In this document: positions 1 to 5,284 of the stretch, one piece after another
Position numbering within the stretch: the first letter of the stretch is position 1
Layout of the letters: each line of letters starts with the position of its first letter
Assembly (NCBI GenBank): GCA_034368805.1
Contig: JAXMLJ010000153.1
Span: 1 to 19,856, forward strand
Length of the DNA stretch: 19,856 bases
From: UBA2272 sp034368805
GTDB lineage: Bacteria; Actinomycetota; Coriobacteriia; Anaerosomatales; Anaerosomataceae
Direction: 5' to 3'
Program-made: the position numbers and the translations under genes
The notes under the pieces: model-generated
Told to the model about the DNA's origin: nothing
Database searches by the model: none
What the model saw: the letters and a program-made list of their open reading frames with translations, nothing else

Positions 1-1119
1 GCGGGCGGCGCCGCCCATGTCGGCGATCCGGTCGTGGCCGAACCGTGTCATGAGGCTTCCGGCCGCCAGGAATAGTGCGCCCTTGGCCAGACCGTGCGAG
101 ACGGCGTGCACGAGCACGCCGGTCACGGCGAGGGCCAGCACGTCGCCGCCGGCACGCGCAAGCGGGAACACGATGAACAGGTAGCCGATCTGCGCCACCG
201 TAGAGTACGCCACGAGTTGCTTGATGCGCGTCTGGAGGAGCGCCTGGACCGACCCCCACACGATCGCGGCCGCGCCGAGCACGCCGAGCACGATGTCGGC
301 GCCCGGCAGGTAGCCGGGGGGCATCACGACGAGCATCAGGCGCAGGATCACGAAGTACGAGCCCTTCACCACGAGCGCGGACAGAGCAGCGCTCACCGGG
401 GACGGCGCCGAGCCGTGGGCCGCGGGTAGCCAGAAGTGCGCCGGGACGAGTGCGGTCTTGAGTACGAGCGCGGCGATCATCAGGGCGAGCCCCGTGGCGG
501 CGGTCACGTCCGGCGTGAGCGCCATGCGCAGGTCGAGCATGTCGAGCCGTCCGGTGGCGGCGTACAGCAGCGCTACGCCGAGGAGGTAGGTCATCGCTCC
601 GAGCATGCTTGCGAACAGGTAGCGCGCGCCGGCGCGAAGCGCCTCGGCACCGCCACCGATGGTGACGAGCGCGACGGCCGAGATGCCGACGAGTTCGAGG
701 CACACGTACACATTGAATACGTCGCCGGTGAGGAAGAGCGCATTGAGCGACGTCCACATGAACAGCCAGAGCGTCCAGTAGAGCCCGTGGCCGTACTTGG
801 TCTCATCGGCGGTTCGGAAGTACGCGGTGGCGTAGAGGGTGACCACCAGGCCCACGACCGCGGCTAGGGCGATGAACAGGGCCGAGGCTCCGTCGGCAAC
901 CAGGTCGATGCCGATGGGTGCGCCCCAACCGCCGACCTGGTAGGTGAAGGGGCCACCTTCGAGTACGCGCGCCACGAGCGCGGCTGCGAGCGCGACGATC
1001 GCTGCGGCGGTGATGATCGCCACGTGCGGGGCGCGACGCCGTCCCGCCACGAACGAGACCGCTGCGCCTGCAAGCGGGGCTGCGACCAACAGGGCGGGGA
1101 GCTGCGTGGCGAGGTCCAT
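1..1119 (-). CDS. mrpD: Mrp/Mbh-type antiporter subunit D (MrpD/MbhH), 3' end outside window
   Basis: The N-terminal 373 residues are present and the gene continues past base 1. It is a hydrophobic protein of the proton-translocating family shared by MrpD and complex I subunits NuoL/M/N; it should form the proton or sodium pathway in the membrane. Visible landmarks are the acidic helix GDVFNVYVCLELVG (Glu about 142) and the helix KTALVPAHFWLPAAHG (Lys about 221), the Glu/Lys pair of this family, followed by PSPVSA. The ATG start is fixed by a TGATG overlap with the stop of mrpC. It is the last subunit of the minus-strand operon that is visible. Family assignment is firm; whether it serves a stand-alone antiporter or a hydrogenase-like complex cannot be seen here. 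Confidence 0.93.
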   Translation of the reverse strand, partial: MDLATQLPALLVAAPLAGAAVSFVAGRRRAPHVAIITAAAIVALAAALVARVLEGGPFTYQVGGWGAPIGIDLVADGASALFIALAAVVGLVVTLYATAYFRTADETKYGHGLYWTLWLFMWTSLNALFLTGDVFNVYVCLELVGISAVALVTIGGGAEALRAGARYLFASMLGAMTYLLGVALLYAATGRLDMLDLRMALTPDVTAATGLALMIAALVLKTALVPAHFWLPAAHGSAPSPVSAALSALVVKGSYFVILRLMLVVMPPGYLPGADIVLGVLGAAAIVWGSVQALLQTRIKQLVAYSTVAQIGYLFIVFPLARAGGDVLALAVTGVLVHAVSHGLAKGALFLAAGSLMTRFGHDRIADMGGAAR

Positions 1120-1436
1120 CACGCATCACCCGCCGGAGGCTCGTCGTCGAGGTTGGTGAGGCCGGTCGCCGTGTAGTACCGCTTGACGATCGCCAGGCCG
1201 AGCGCGGTGAGCGCGACGGTGACCACGATGCCGGTGAGCACCATGGCCTGCGGCACGGGGTCCGGCCCGTTCTCGGGCGTGCGGTTGCCGAGCCCGATGA
1301 GGATGAGGAAGACGCCGCTGCCCATGAAGTTGGCGGAGATCACCTTGTGGATGAGGTGACGCCGCGCGATGAGGCCGTACGTCCCCAGTGCGAACAGCAG
1401 CACGCCGCCGAAGGTGTAGATCATATAGGTGCTCAC
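1119..1436 (-). CDS. mrpC: Mrp/Mbh antiporter subunit C (MrpC/MbhG, NuoK-like)
   Basis: A 105-residue protein with three predicted membrane helices, the usual size for MrpC and related to NuoK of complex I. Recognisable segments are FGGVLLFALGTYGLIARRHL, NFMGSGVFLILIGLG and PVPQAMVLTGIVVTVA; the PQAMVLTGIVV stretch is highly typical of MrpC. The start is GTG (codon at 1436-1434), overlapping the stop of the upstream fused subunit as GTGA, so translation is probably coupled. The stop overlaps the mrpD start by one base. It is expected to sit beside the MrpD-type subunit in the membrane arm. Confidence 0.93.
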   Translation of the reverse strand: MSTYMIYTFGGVLLFALGTYGLIARRHLIHKVISANFMGSGVFLILIGLGNRTPENGPDPVPQAMVLTGIVVTVALTALGLAIVKRYYTATGLTNLDDEPPAGDA

Positions 1437-2125
1437 GGCCGCTCACCGCCCGTGTCGGCCAATGCCGAGGCCATGAACAGGCTCAGGATGCTGGCACCGA
1501 TCGACAGCGTGAGCAGTATCTCGATGAACAAGATGAGCGACTTGCGGCTCTCGTCGGGGTACTCGAGTAGCGCGCCGCCTTCGAGCATCGGGTAGAGTGC
1601 GACACCGATGAAGGCAAGCAGGCCGACGGTCAGCACCCAGCGGACGACCTGCTGTCCCGCCCAGGCGGGTTGTGCGTAGCCGGAGAGCACGAGCAGGATG
1701 CCCGCCGCGCCGAGGACGGCGCCGCCCTGGAAGGCGCCGCCGGGCTCGGAGGAGCCGACCCACACGAGATGGCCCGCGACGATGATCATGATCGGCGCCA
1801 GTGTGCGAGACAGCGAGCCGAGTACCGGGCCCGCCCGGCCGGCGATGCGGCGCGAGAGCGCGGCCGGGTCCGCGCGCAGCGACAGGACCGCGACGGTCGC
1901 CAACATGAGCACGGCGATCTCGAGGAGTGTGTCGTAGCCGCGGAAGTCGAGCAGCACCGCAGTCACGACGTTCTTGATGCCCGTCGACTTCGCGCCGGCC
2001 TGCATCTCCTCGGCAAGCCCTGCCGCCGTCGGCGGGAGGGCGAGCACGGCCCGTGCGACGATCGCGAGCATGCCGAGGCTTGCGAGGATGGGGAGGATGG
2101 TGATACGGCGGGCGGGATCACGCAT
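1433..2125 (-). CDS. mrpB: Fused MbhE-like (MrpA C-terminal) and MrpB/MbhF subunit
   Basis: A 230-residue membrane protein with two joined parts. Residues about 8-85 carry FRGYDTLLEI (61-70), the signature found near the C-terminus of MrpA and in MbhE. Residues about 98-220 are an MrpB domain with GHLVWVGSSEPGGAFQGG (about 118-135), matching the GH...PGGGFQGG core of MrpB/MbhF. The ATG at 2125 was chosen over the upstream in-frame extension because GGAGG lies about six bases before it; it overlaps the preceding stop by eight bases. In the archaeal Mbh cluster these are separate genes (mbhE, mbhF), so a fusion is inferred. The symbol mrpB covers only the C-terminal part. Confidence 0.86.
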   Translation of the reverse strand: MRDPARRITILPILASLGMLAIVARAVLALPPTAAGLAEEMQAGAKSTGIKNVVTAVLLDFRGYDTLLEIAVLMLATVAVLSLRADPAALSRRIAGRAGPVLGSLSRTLAPIMIIVAGHLVWVGSSEPGGAFQGGAVLGAAGILLVLSGYAQPAWAGQQVVRWVLTVGLLAFIGVALYPMLEGGALLEYPDESRKSLILFIEILLTLSIGASILSLFMASALADTGGERP

Positions 2126-2402
2126 CGGCGTCCTCCGTTTCCTCCGGCGTCGCGGGATATGGCGTCTTGCGCGAGCGCAGATGGCCGACCGCGTCGAGCA
2201 TGAGCGCTCCGGTGGCACCCGCGCCGATGGCCGCCTCGGCGAGCGCCACGTCAGGCGAGCCGAGTCGGATCCATGCGATCGCCATGAACAGGCCGAAGAT
2301 AATGAACATCACGACCGACTTAAAGAGCTTGTTCTCGTTGAGCGAGCCGACCGCGATCCACAGGAGCGTGGCGACGAGAAGGACGTCGAAGATGCCGATC
2401 AT
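2118..2402 (-). CDS. MbhD-like subunit (MrpA C-terminal fragment, DUF4040-type)
   Basis: A 94-residue protein with about three membrane helices and a charged tail. The segment SPDVALAEAAIGAGATGALM (residues about 49-68) is the hallmark of the small region at the end of MrpA that is a separate protein, MbhD, in membrane-bound hydrogenase operons; it is related to NuoJ-like helices. ATG start at 2402 overlaps the mrpG stop as ATGA, and its own stop overlaps the next start by eight bases. As a free-standing gene it shows that the long MrpA polypeptide is not encoded as one unit here. Confidence 0.87.
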   Translation of the reverse strand: MIGIFDVLLVATLLWIAVGSLNENKLFKSVVMFIIFGLFMAIAWIRLGSPDVALAEAAIGAGATGALMLDAVGHLRSRKTPYPATPEETEDADA

Positions 2403-2716
2403 CGGCCATCACCGGTCCATGGCTCGATGCCGCTCGCGCGCGCGGAGCTGGCCACCAGATAGCACGCCGTGGCGCCGGCGACGATGACGATCAACCAGAT
2501 CAGCAGCAGCTTGACCGCGACGATCCACGAGCCCGACTGCAGGGCGAGGCCCGCAGACACCAGCCCGAGACCGAGGTTGTCGGCCTTGGTGAGCGCGTGC
2601 AGGCGCGTGTAGACGTCCGGGAAGCGGACGAGGCCCACGGAGCCCGCGAGGAAGAAGAAGCCGCTCGCGGCGAAGAGCACATAGGTGATCCCGTCGGCCA
2701 CGGTGTCCCACGCCAT
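2399..2716 (-). CDS. mrpG: Mrp/Mbh antiporter subunit G (MrpG/MbhC)
   Basis: A 105-residue membrane protein with three predicted helices. It carries the MrpG signature GLVRFPDVYTRLHALTKADN (about 28-47), followed by LGLGLVSAGLAL and a helix LLLIWLIVIVAGATACYLVA. Length fits the family (about 100-120). ATG start at 2716; the start overlaps the mrpF stop as TGATG and its stop overlaps the MbhD-like start as ATGA. MrpG is a required accessory membrane subunit of the multi-subunit cation/proton antiporter. Confidence 0.94.
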   Translation of the reverse strand: MAWDTVADGITYVLFAASGFFFLAGSVGLVRFPDVYTRLHALTKADNLGLGLVSAGLALQSGSWIVAVKLLLIWLIVIVAGATACYLVASSARASGIEPWTGDGR

Positions 2717-2976
2717 CAGTCGTCAGCTCCCCACGCACGCTTGACGAACGCGACGGCGGTGAGCGCTCCGAGAAGCGCGAAGACGAGCGCCATGTCGCGG
2801 AGGCCGTGAAGGTCCGTCAGTTCAGCGAGTACGAGGGTGAGAGCGACTCCCGAGGTGCCGAAGAGCATTGCCGAGAGCATCCGGTCCGTGCCGGTGGGGC
2901 CGCGCTCGATGCGGTAGATGCCGAGCGCGACGGTGATCATGATGAAGGTGGCGAGGATCTCGAGGGCAAGCGTCAT
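2716..2976 (-). CDS. mrpF: Mrp/Mbh antiporter subunit F (MrpF/MbhB)
   Basis: An 86-residue protein with three predicted helices, standard size for MrpF. The motif RIERGPTGTDRMLSAMLFGT (about 22-41) matches the family core (R.. GP...DR..). ATG start at 2976 overlaps the mrpE stop as ATGA; the stop shares one base with the mrpG start. It sits between mrpE and mrpG, the same E-F-G order as in Mrp operons and as in mbhABC. Confidence 0.93.
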   Translation of the reverse strand: MTLALEILATFIMITVALGIYRIERGPTGTDRMLSAMLFGTSGVALTLVLAELTDLHGLRDMALVFALLGALTAVAFVKRAWGADD

Positions 2977-3506
2977 AGGAACGCACCGTCCTCATGTGGA
3001 GGGAGCTGCGCGCCGAAGAGGTCGGCGACGCGTTCCTCGACCTCGGCGAGATTGTCGATGACGGGCTGCGTCGCGTCTAGAGCGTGCACCTCGATTACAT
3101 CGTCAACCATGCGTGAACTCAGGGTGCCCGGAAGTAGACTGATGGTGTTCACGAAGAAGACCCGCGGGAGCGTGCCGCTGATACGCAGGGGGTAGAGGAC
3201 GATGTCGGGCTCGATCCGCACGCGCGGGCCTAAGGCGCGCAGGGCCACGTCGACGCCGCCGAGGACCGATTGCACGGCGAAGAACCGGGCGAACCGGAGC
3301 GCGCCGGGCAGGTACATCCCCGTGAGGGATTTCGGCTGGAGCACCACGGAAAGCACTGCGGCCGCAAGCGCCACGGGGACTCCGATGAGCAGCGAGGAGA
3401 GGTCCGCCTCGGTCACCACGAACCAGATCAGCATGAATAGCGCAGTCCGTCCGGGCAGGCGACTCAGGCGTTCGCGTGAAGTAATCGCTGTCGGCGTGTC
3501 GGGCAT
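2973..3506 (-). CDS. mrpE: Mrp/Mbh antiporter subunit E (MrpE/MbhA), first gene of the operon
   Basis: A 177-residue protein: a short basic N-terminus, two or three membrane helices (about 20-55 and 66-90) and a cytosolic C-terminal domain. VNTISLLPGTLSSRM (about 119-133) is the diagnostic MrpE segment. ATG start at 3506 with AGGA six bases upstream. It is the first gene of the minus-strand cluster; the only obvious -10-like sequences before it are overlapping TATGGT/TATCGT hexamers within 3548-3557 with no convincing -35, next to an inverted repeat at 3558-3581. It ends in an ATGA overlap with mrpF. Confidence 0.92.
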   Translation of the reverse strand: MPDTPTAITSRERLSRLPGRTALFMLIWFVVTEADLSSLLIGVPVALAAAVLSVVLQPKSLTGMYLPGALRFARFFAVQSVLGGVDVALRALGPRVRIEPDIVLYPLRISGTLPRVFFVNTISLLPGTLSSRMVDDVIEVHALDATQPVIDNLAEVEERVADLFGAQLPPHEDGAFL

Positions 3507-3557
3507 GGTTCCTGCTCGTCAAATCGGGTAGGTCCAGGGGAGCAGCACGATACCATA

Positions 3558-3581
3558 ACGACAGCCTGCGAGGCTTGTCGT
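3558..3581. repeat. Inverted repeat upstream of mrpE
   Basis: ACGACAGCCT (3558-3567) and AGGCTTGTCGT (3571-3581) are complementary except for one extra base, with a 3-base spacer GCG. It lies about 50 bases before the mrpE start and immediately beside the candidate -10. It could be an operator for the antiporter operon or a second terminator hairpin after tRNA-Cys; no U-tract follows on either strand. Confidence 0.5.
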
Positions 3582-3634
3582 GACCGGGAGTGCGGCGCGG
3601 CCACGATGGGTCGCGGACGGGTTCCGGACTGAGA

Positions 3635-3665
3635 CAGGCCCGCCCGGGCTGCCCGGACGGGCCTG
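3635..3665 (-). terminator. Hairpin after tRNA-Cys, probable terminator
   Basis: CAGGCCCG (3635-3642) pairs with CGGGCCTG (3658-3665), then after one mismatch five further pairs close a 3-base loop. The stem starts 10 bases beyond the CCA end of tRNA-Cys on the minus strand. The following minus-strand sequence is not T-rich, as is common for terminators in high-GC actinobacteria. Confidence 0.6.
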
Positions 3666-3675
3666 CGCATGTGCT

Positions 3676-3749
3676 TGGAGGCGACGCCCGGATTCGAACC
3701 GGGGATAAAGGCTTTGCAGGCCTCTGCCTTACCACTTGGCGACGTCGCC
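3676..3749 (-). tRNA. tRNA-Cys (anticodon GCA), CCA encoded
   Basis: On the minus strand GGCGACG (acceptor) pairs with CGTCGCC. The anticodon arm GAGGC-CTGCAAA-GCCTT presents GCA, and the T arm holds GGTTCGAATCC. Discriminator U precedes an encoded CCA at 3678-3676. It lies 90 bases downstream of tRNA-Gly on the same strand, probably in one transcript. Confidence 0.96.
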
Positions 3750-3839
3750 ATCTGTACGGGAGCTCGTGCTCCGCTGTCAAAGAAGGCCGGCCGAGTGGGC
3801 CGCAGTGCTTGCCCTTCGGGCCGACCTCCGAAGTGTGTG

Positions 3840-3915
3840 TGGAGCGGACGACCGGATTCGAACCGGCGACCCCAACCTAGGCAAGGTTGTGATCTACCAA
3901 CTGAGCCACGTCCGC
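3840..3915 (-). tRNA. tRNA-Gly (anticodon GCC), CCA encoded
   Basis: On the minus strand the acceptor GCGGACG pairs with CGTCCGC, the D arm contains GGCTCAGTTGGTAGATC, the anticodon arm CAACC-TTGCCTA-GGTTG presents GCC, and the T arm has GGTTCGAATCC. CCA is encoded at 3842-3840. First gene of a two-tRNA unit with tRNA-Cys. Confidence 0.97.
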
Positions 3916-3926
3916 GCGCAAGGGGT

Positions 3927-3956
3927 AGACTACCACGGCCTTCCGCGGCCGTGCAA
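3927..3956 (-). promoter_or_regulatory. Promoter of the tRNA-Gly/tRNA-Cys unit, with a dyad in its spacer
   Basis: Minus-strand TTGCAC (3956-3951) is separated by 18 bases from TAGTCT (3932-3927), a plausible sigma-70 type -35/-10 pair placing initiation a few bases before the tRNA-Gly 5' end at 3915. The spacer contains a perfect 7-base inverted repeat, CACGGCC (3934-3940) and GGCCGTG (3947-3953), overlapping the -35. Confidence 0.6.
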
Positions 3957-3986
3957 CAGGCTTCCGGGCGTCTGGCGAACTGGGGT

Positions 3987-4015
3987 CTGGCGCATCGGAG
4001 AGAGCCTGTTACAAT
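3987..4015 (+). promoter_or_regulatory. Promoter of tRNA-Val
   Basis: TACAAT (4010-4015) is a good -10 hexamer; CTGGCG (3987-3992) is a weak -35 at 17 bases. Initiation would fall near 4022, about 20 bases before the mature tRNA-Val 5' end at 4043. Confidence 0.6.
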
Positions 4016-4042
4016 AGTCGTCGCTGCTCGTGAGGCGGCTAT

Positions 4043-4117
4043 GGGCGCTTAGCTCAGGGGGAGAGCACTTCCTTGACGCGGAAGGGGTCAGAGGTTCAAA
4101 TCCTCTAGCGCCCACCA
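4043..4117 (+). tRNA. tRNA-Val (anticodon GAC), CCA encoded
   Basis: Acceptor GGGCGCT pairs fully with AGCGCCC. The D arm is GCTC-AGGGGGA-GAGC, the anticodon arm CTTCC-TTGACGC-GGAAG presents GAC, reading GUC, and the T arm is GAGGTTCAAATCCTC. Discriminator A and an encoded CCA end at 4117. It is transcribed away from the tRNA-Gly/Cys pair. Confidence 0.96.
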
Positions 4118-4127
4118 TGATCGTTCG

Positions 4128-4173
4128 AAGGCCCTTGCGAGACTCCTCGACGGAGACCGCGGGGGCCTTTCTC
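4128..4173 (+). terminator. Rho-independent terminator of tRNA-Val
   Basis: AAGGCCC (4128-4134) pairs with GGGCCTT (4163-4169), with an internal GCG/CGC and CTCC/GGAG extension, followed by TTTCT. It lies 10 bases after the tRNA CCA end. Confidence 0.75.
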
Positions 4174-4224
4174 ATACCCGCATTGGGGTACGCTGACGGT
4201 AGAACCGCCGCCGAGGGGGGGCCG

Positions 4225-5244
4225 ATGCTGCACCGCACGCGCAGGCGCCTGACGTACGGAGTCGCGGCCCTGGTGGCGCTCCTGCTCGTGGGGCCGCTGG
4301 TCGTTCCGGTCCCGGCGCTTCGGAACACGGTGCCCGCGCGTGAGCTGGCCGACGACGATTCGCGCTTCACCGAGCTGAACGGGATCGACGTCCACTTCCG
4401 CGATCAGGGCTCGGGCGATCTCGCGTTCGTCTTGTTGCACGGGTTCGGCGCGAGCACGTTCTCGTGGCGTGAGGTTACAGGACCTCTGGCCGAGCGCGGT
4501 CGCGTGATCGCCTTCGACCGGCCGGCGTTCGGCCTGACCGAGCGCCCCCTCCCGGGGTCGTGGGAGGTCGACGACTATCCCGGTGGCAGTCCGTACTCTC
4601 CCGAGGCGCAGGCGGACACGGTGGTCGCGTTGCTCGACCGTCTGGGCATCGAGCGAGCGGTCCTCGTCGGCCACTCGGCGGGTGGTTCGATCGCCATGCT
4701 GACCGCGGTCATCTATCCCGAAAGGGTGGAGGCGCTCGTGCTTGTGGACGCGGCGGTCTACACGCAAGGGGGTCCGCCGACGTGGGCGTACCCGCTTCTG
4801 AAGACCCCGCAGGCGCGTCGGCTTGGCCCGTTGGTGGCGCGGCAGATCGGCGGGGCCGCCGGAGACCGCTTCTTAGAACGTGCGTGGCACGACCCCTCGG
4901 GCATCACGCGTGAGACTCGGGCCGGTTACCGCGCACCGCTTGCGGTGGACGACTGGGACAGCGCGCTGTGGGAACTGACCGTCGCGAGCTCGTCGCAGCG
5001 ACTGGGCGACCGGGCTGGGGAGATCGCCTGTCCGACACTGGTTATCAGCGGAGATGACGACCAGGTGGTACCCCCCGAGGAGGCTGAGCGGCTCGCGCGA
5101 GCAATCCCCGGAGCGGAGTTCGTGGTCATCGAAGACTGTGGGCACATCCCGCACGAGGAGCAGCCGCAGGCGTTCACGAATACCGTGTACCGGTTCCTGG
5201 ATACTCTCCCGATCAGCCGAGAGGGATGCCTGTCCGCCCCCTGA
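4225..5244 (+). CDS. Membrane-anchored alpha/beta hydrolase
   Basis: A 339-residue alpha/beta-hydrolase fold protein. The N-terminus is basic (residues 1-8), then a hydrophobic segment about 11-31, suggesting a signal anchor or uncleaved signal, so the enzyme probably faces outside. The catalytic set is visible: oxyanion region LLHGFGAS (70-77), nucleophile elbow GHSAGGS with Ser151, acid Asp279 in SGDDDQVVP, and His307 in CGHIPH. The open frame extends upstream through the tRNA, so the ATG at 4225 was chosen; it has a purine-rich GAGGGGGGG just before it. The substrate cannot be told from sequence: esterase, haloalkane dehalogenase-like and C-C hydrolase members share these motifs. It stands alone between the tRNA terminator and the next promoter. 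Confidence 0.9.
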   Translation: MLHRTRRRLTYGVAALVALLLVGPLVVPVPALRNTVPARELADDDSRFTELNGIDVHFRDQGSGDLAFVLLHGFGASTFSWREVTGPLAERGRVIAFDRPAFGLTERPLPGSWEVDDYPGGSPYSPEAQADTVVALLDRLGIERAVLVGHSAGGSIAMLTAVIYPERVEALVLVDAAVYTQGGPPTWAYPLLKTPQARRLGPLVARQIGGAAGDRFLERAWHDPSGITRETRAGYRAPLAVDDWDSALWELTVASSSQRLGDRAGEIACPTLVISGDDDQVVPPEEAERLARAIPGAEFVVIEDCGHIPHEEQPQAFTNTVYRFLDTLPISREGCLSAP

Positions 5245-5258
5245 TCACACGGTATACT
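5230..5258 (+). promoter_or_regulatory. Promoter of the cell-wall L,D-transpeptidase gene
   Basis: TATACT (5253-5258) is a near-consensus -10; CTGTCC (5230-5235) is a weak -35 at 17 bases. It overlaps the last codons of the hydrolase and lies 27 bases before the GTG start at 5285. Confidence 0.6.
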
Positions 5259-5284
5259 GCAGACAGCCAACGAAGGGAGCCTCG

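Noticed and set aside
3676..4117. tRNA cluster as an integration site with a nearby mobile element
   Set aside because: No integrase, no duplicated tRNA 3' end acting as an att site, and no foreign-looking genes on either side.
4030..4224. In-frame upstream extension of the alpha/beta hydrolase
   Set aside because: It would translate through the tRNA-Val gene and its terminator; the ATG at 4225 has a purine-rich ribosome site and begins a typical membrane anchor.
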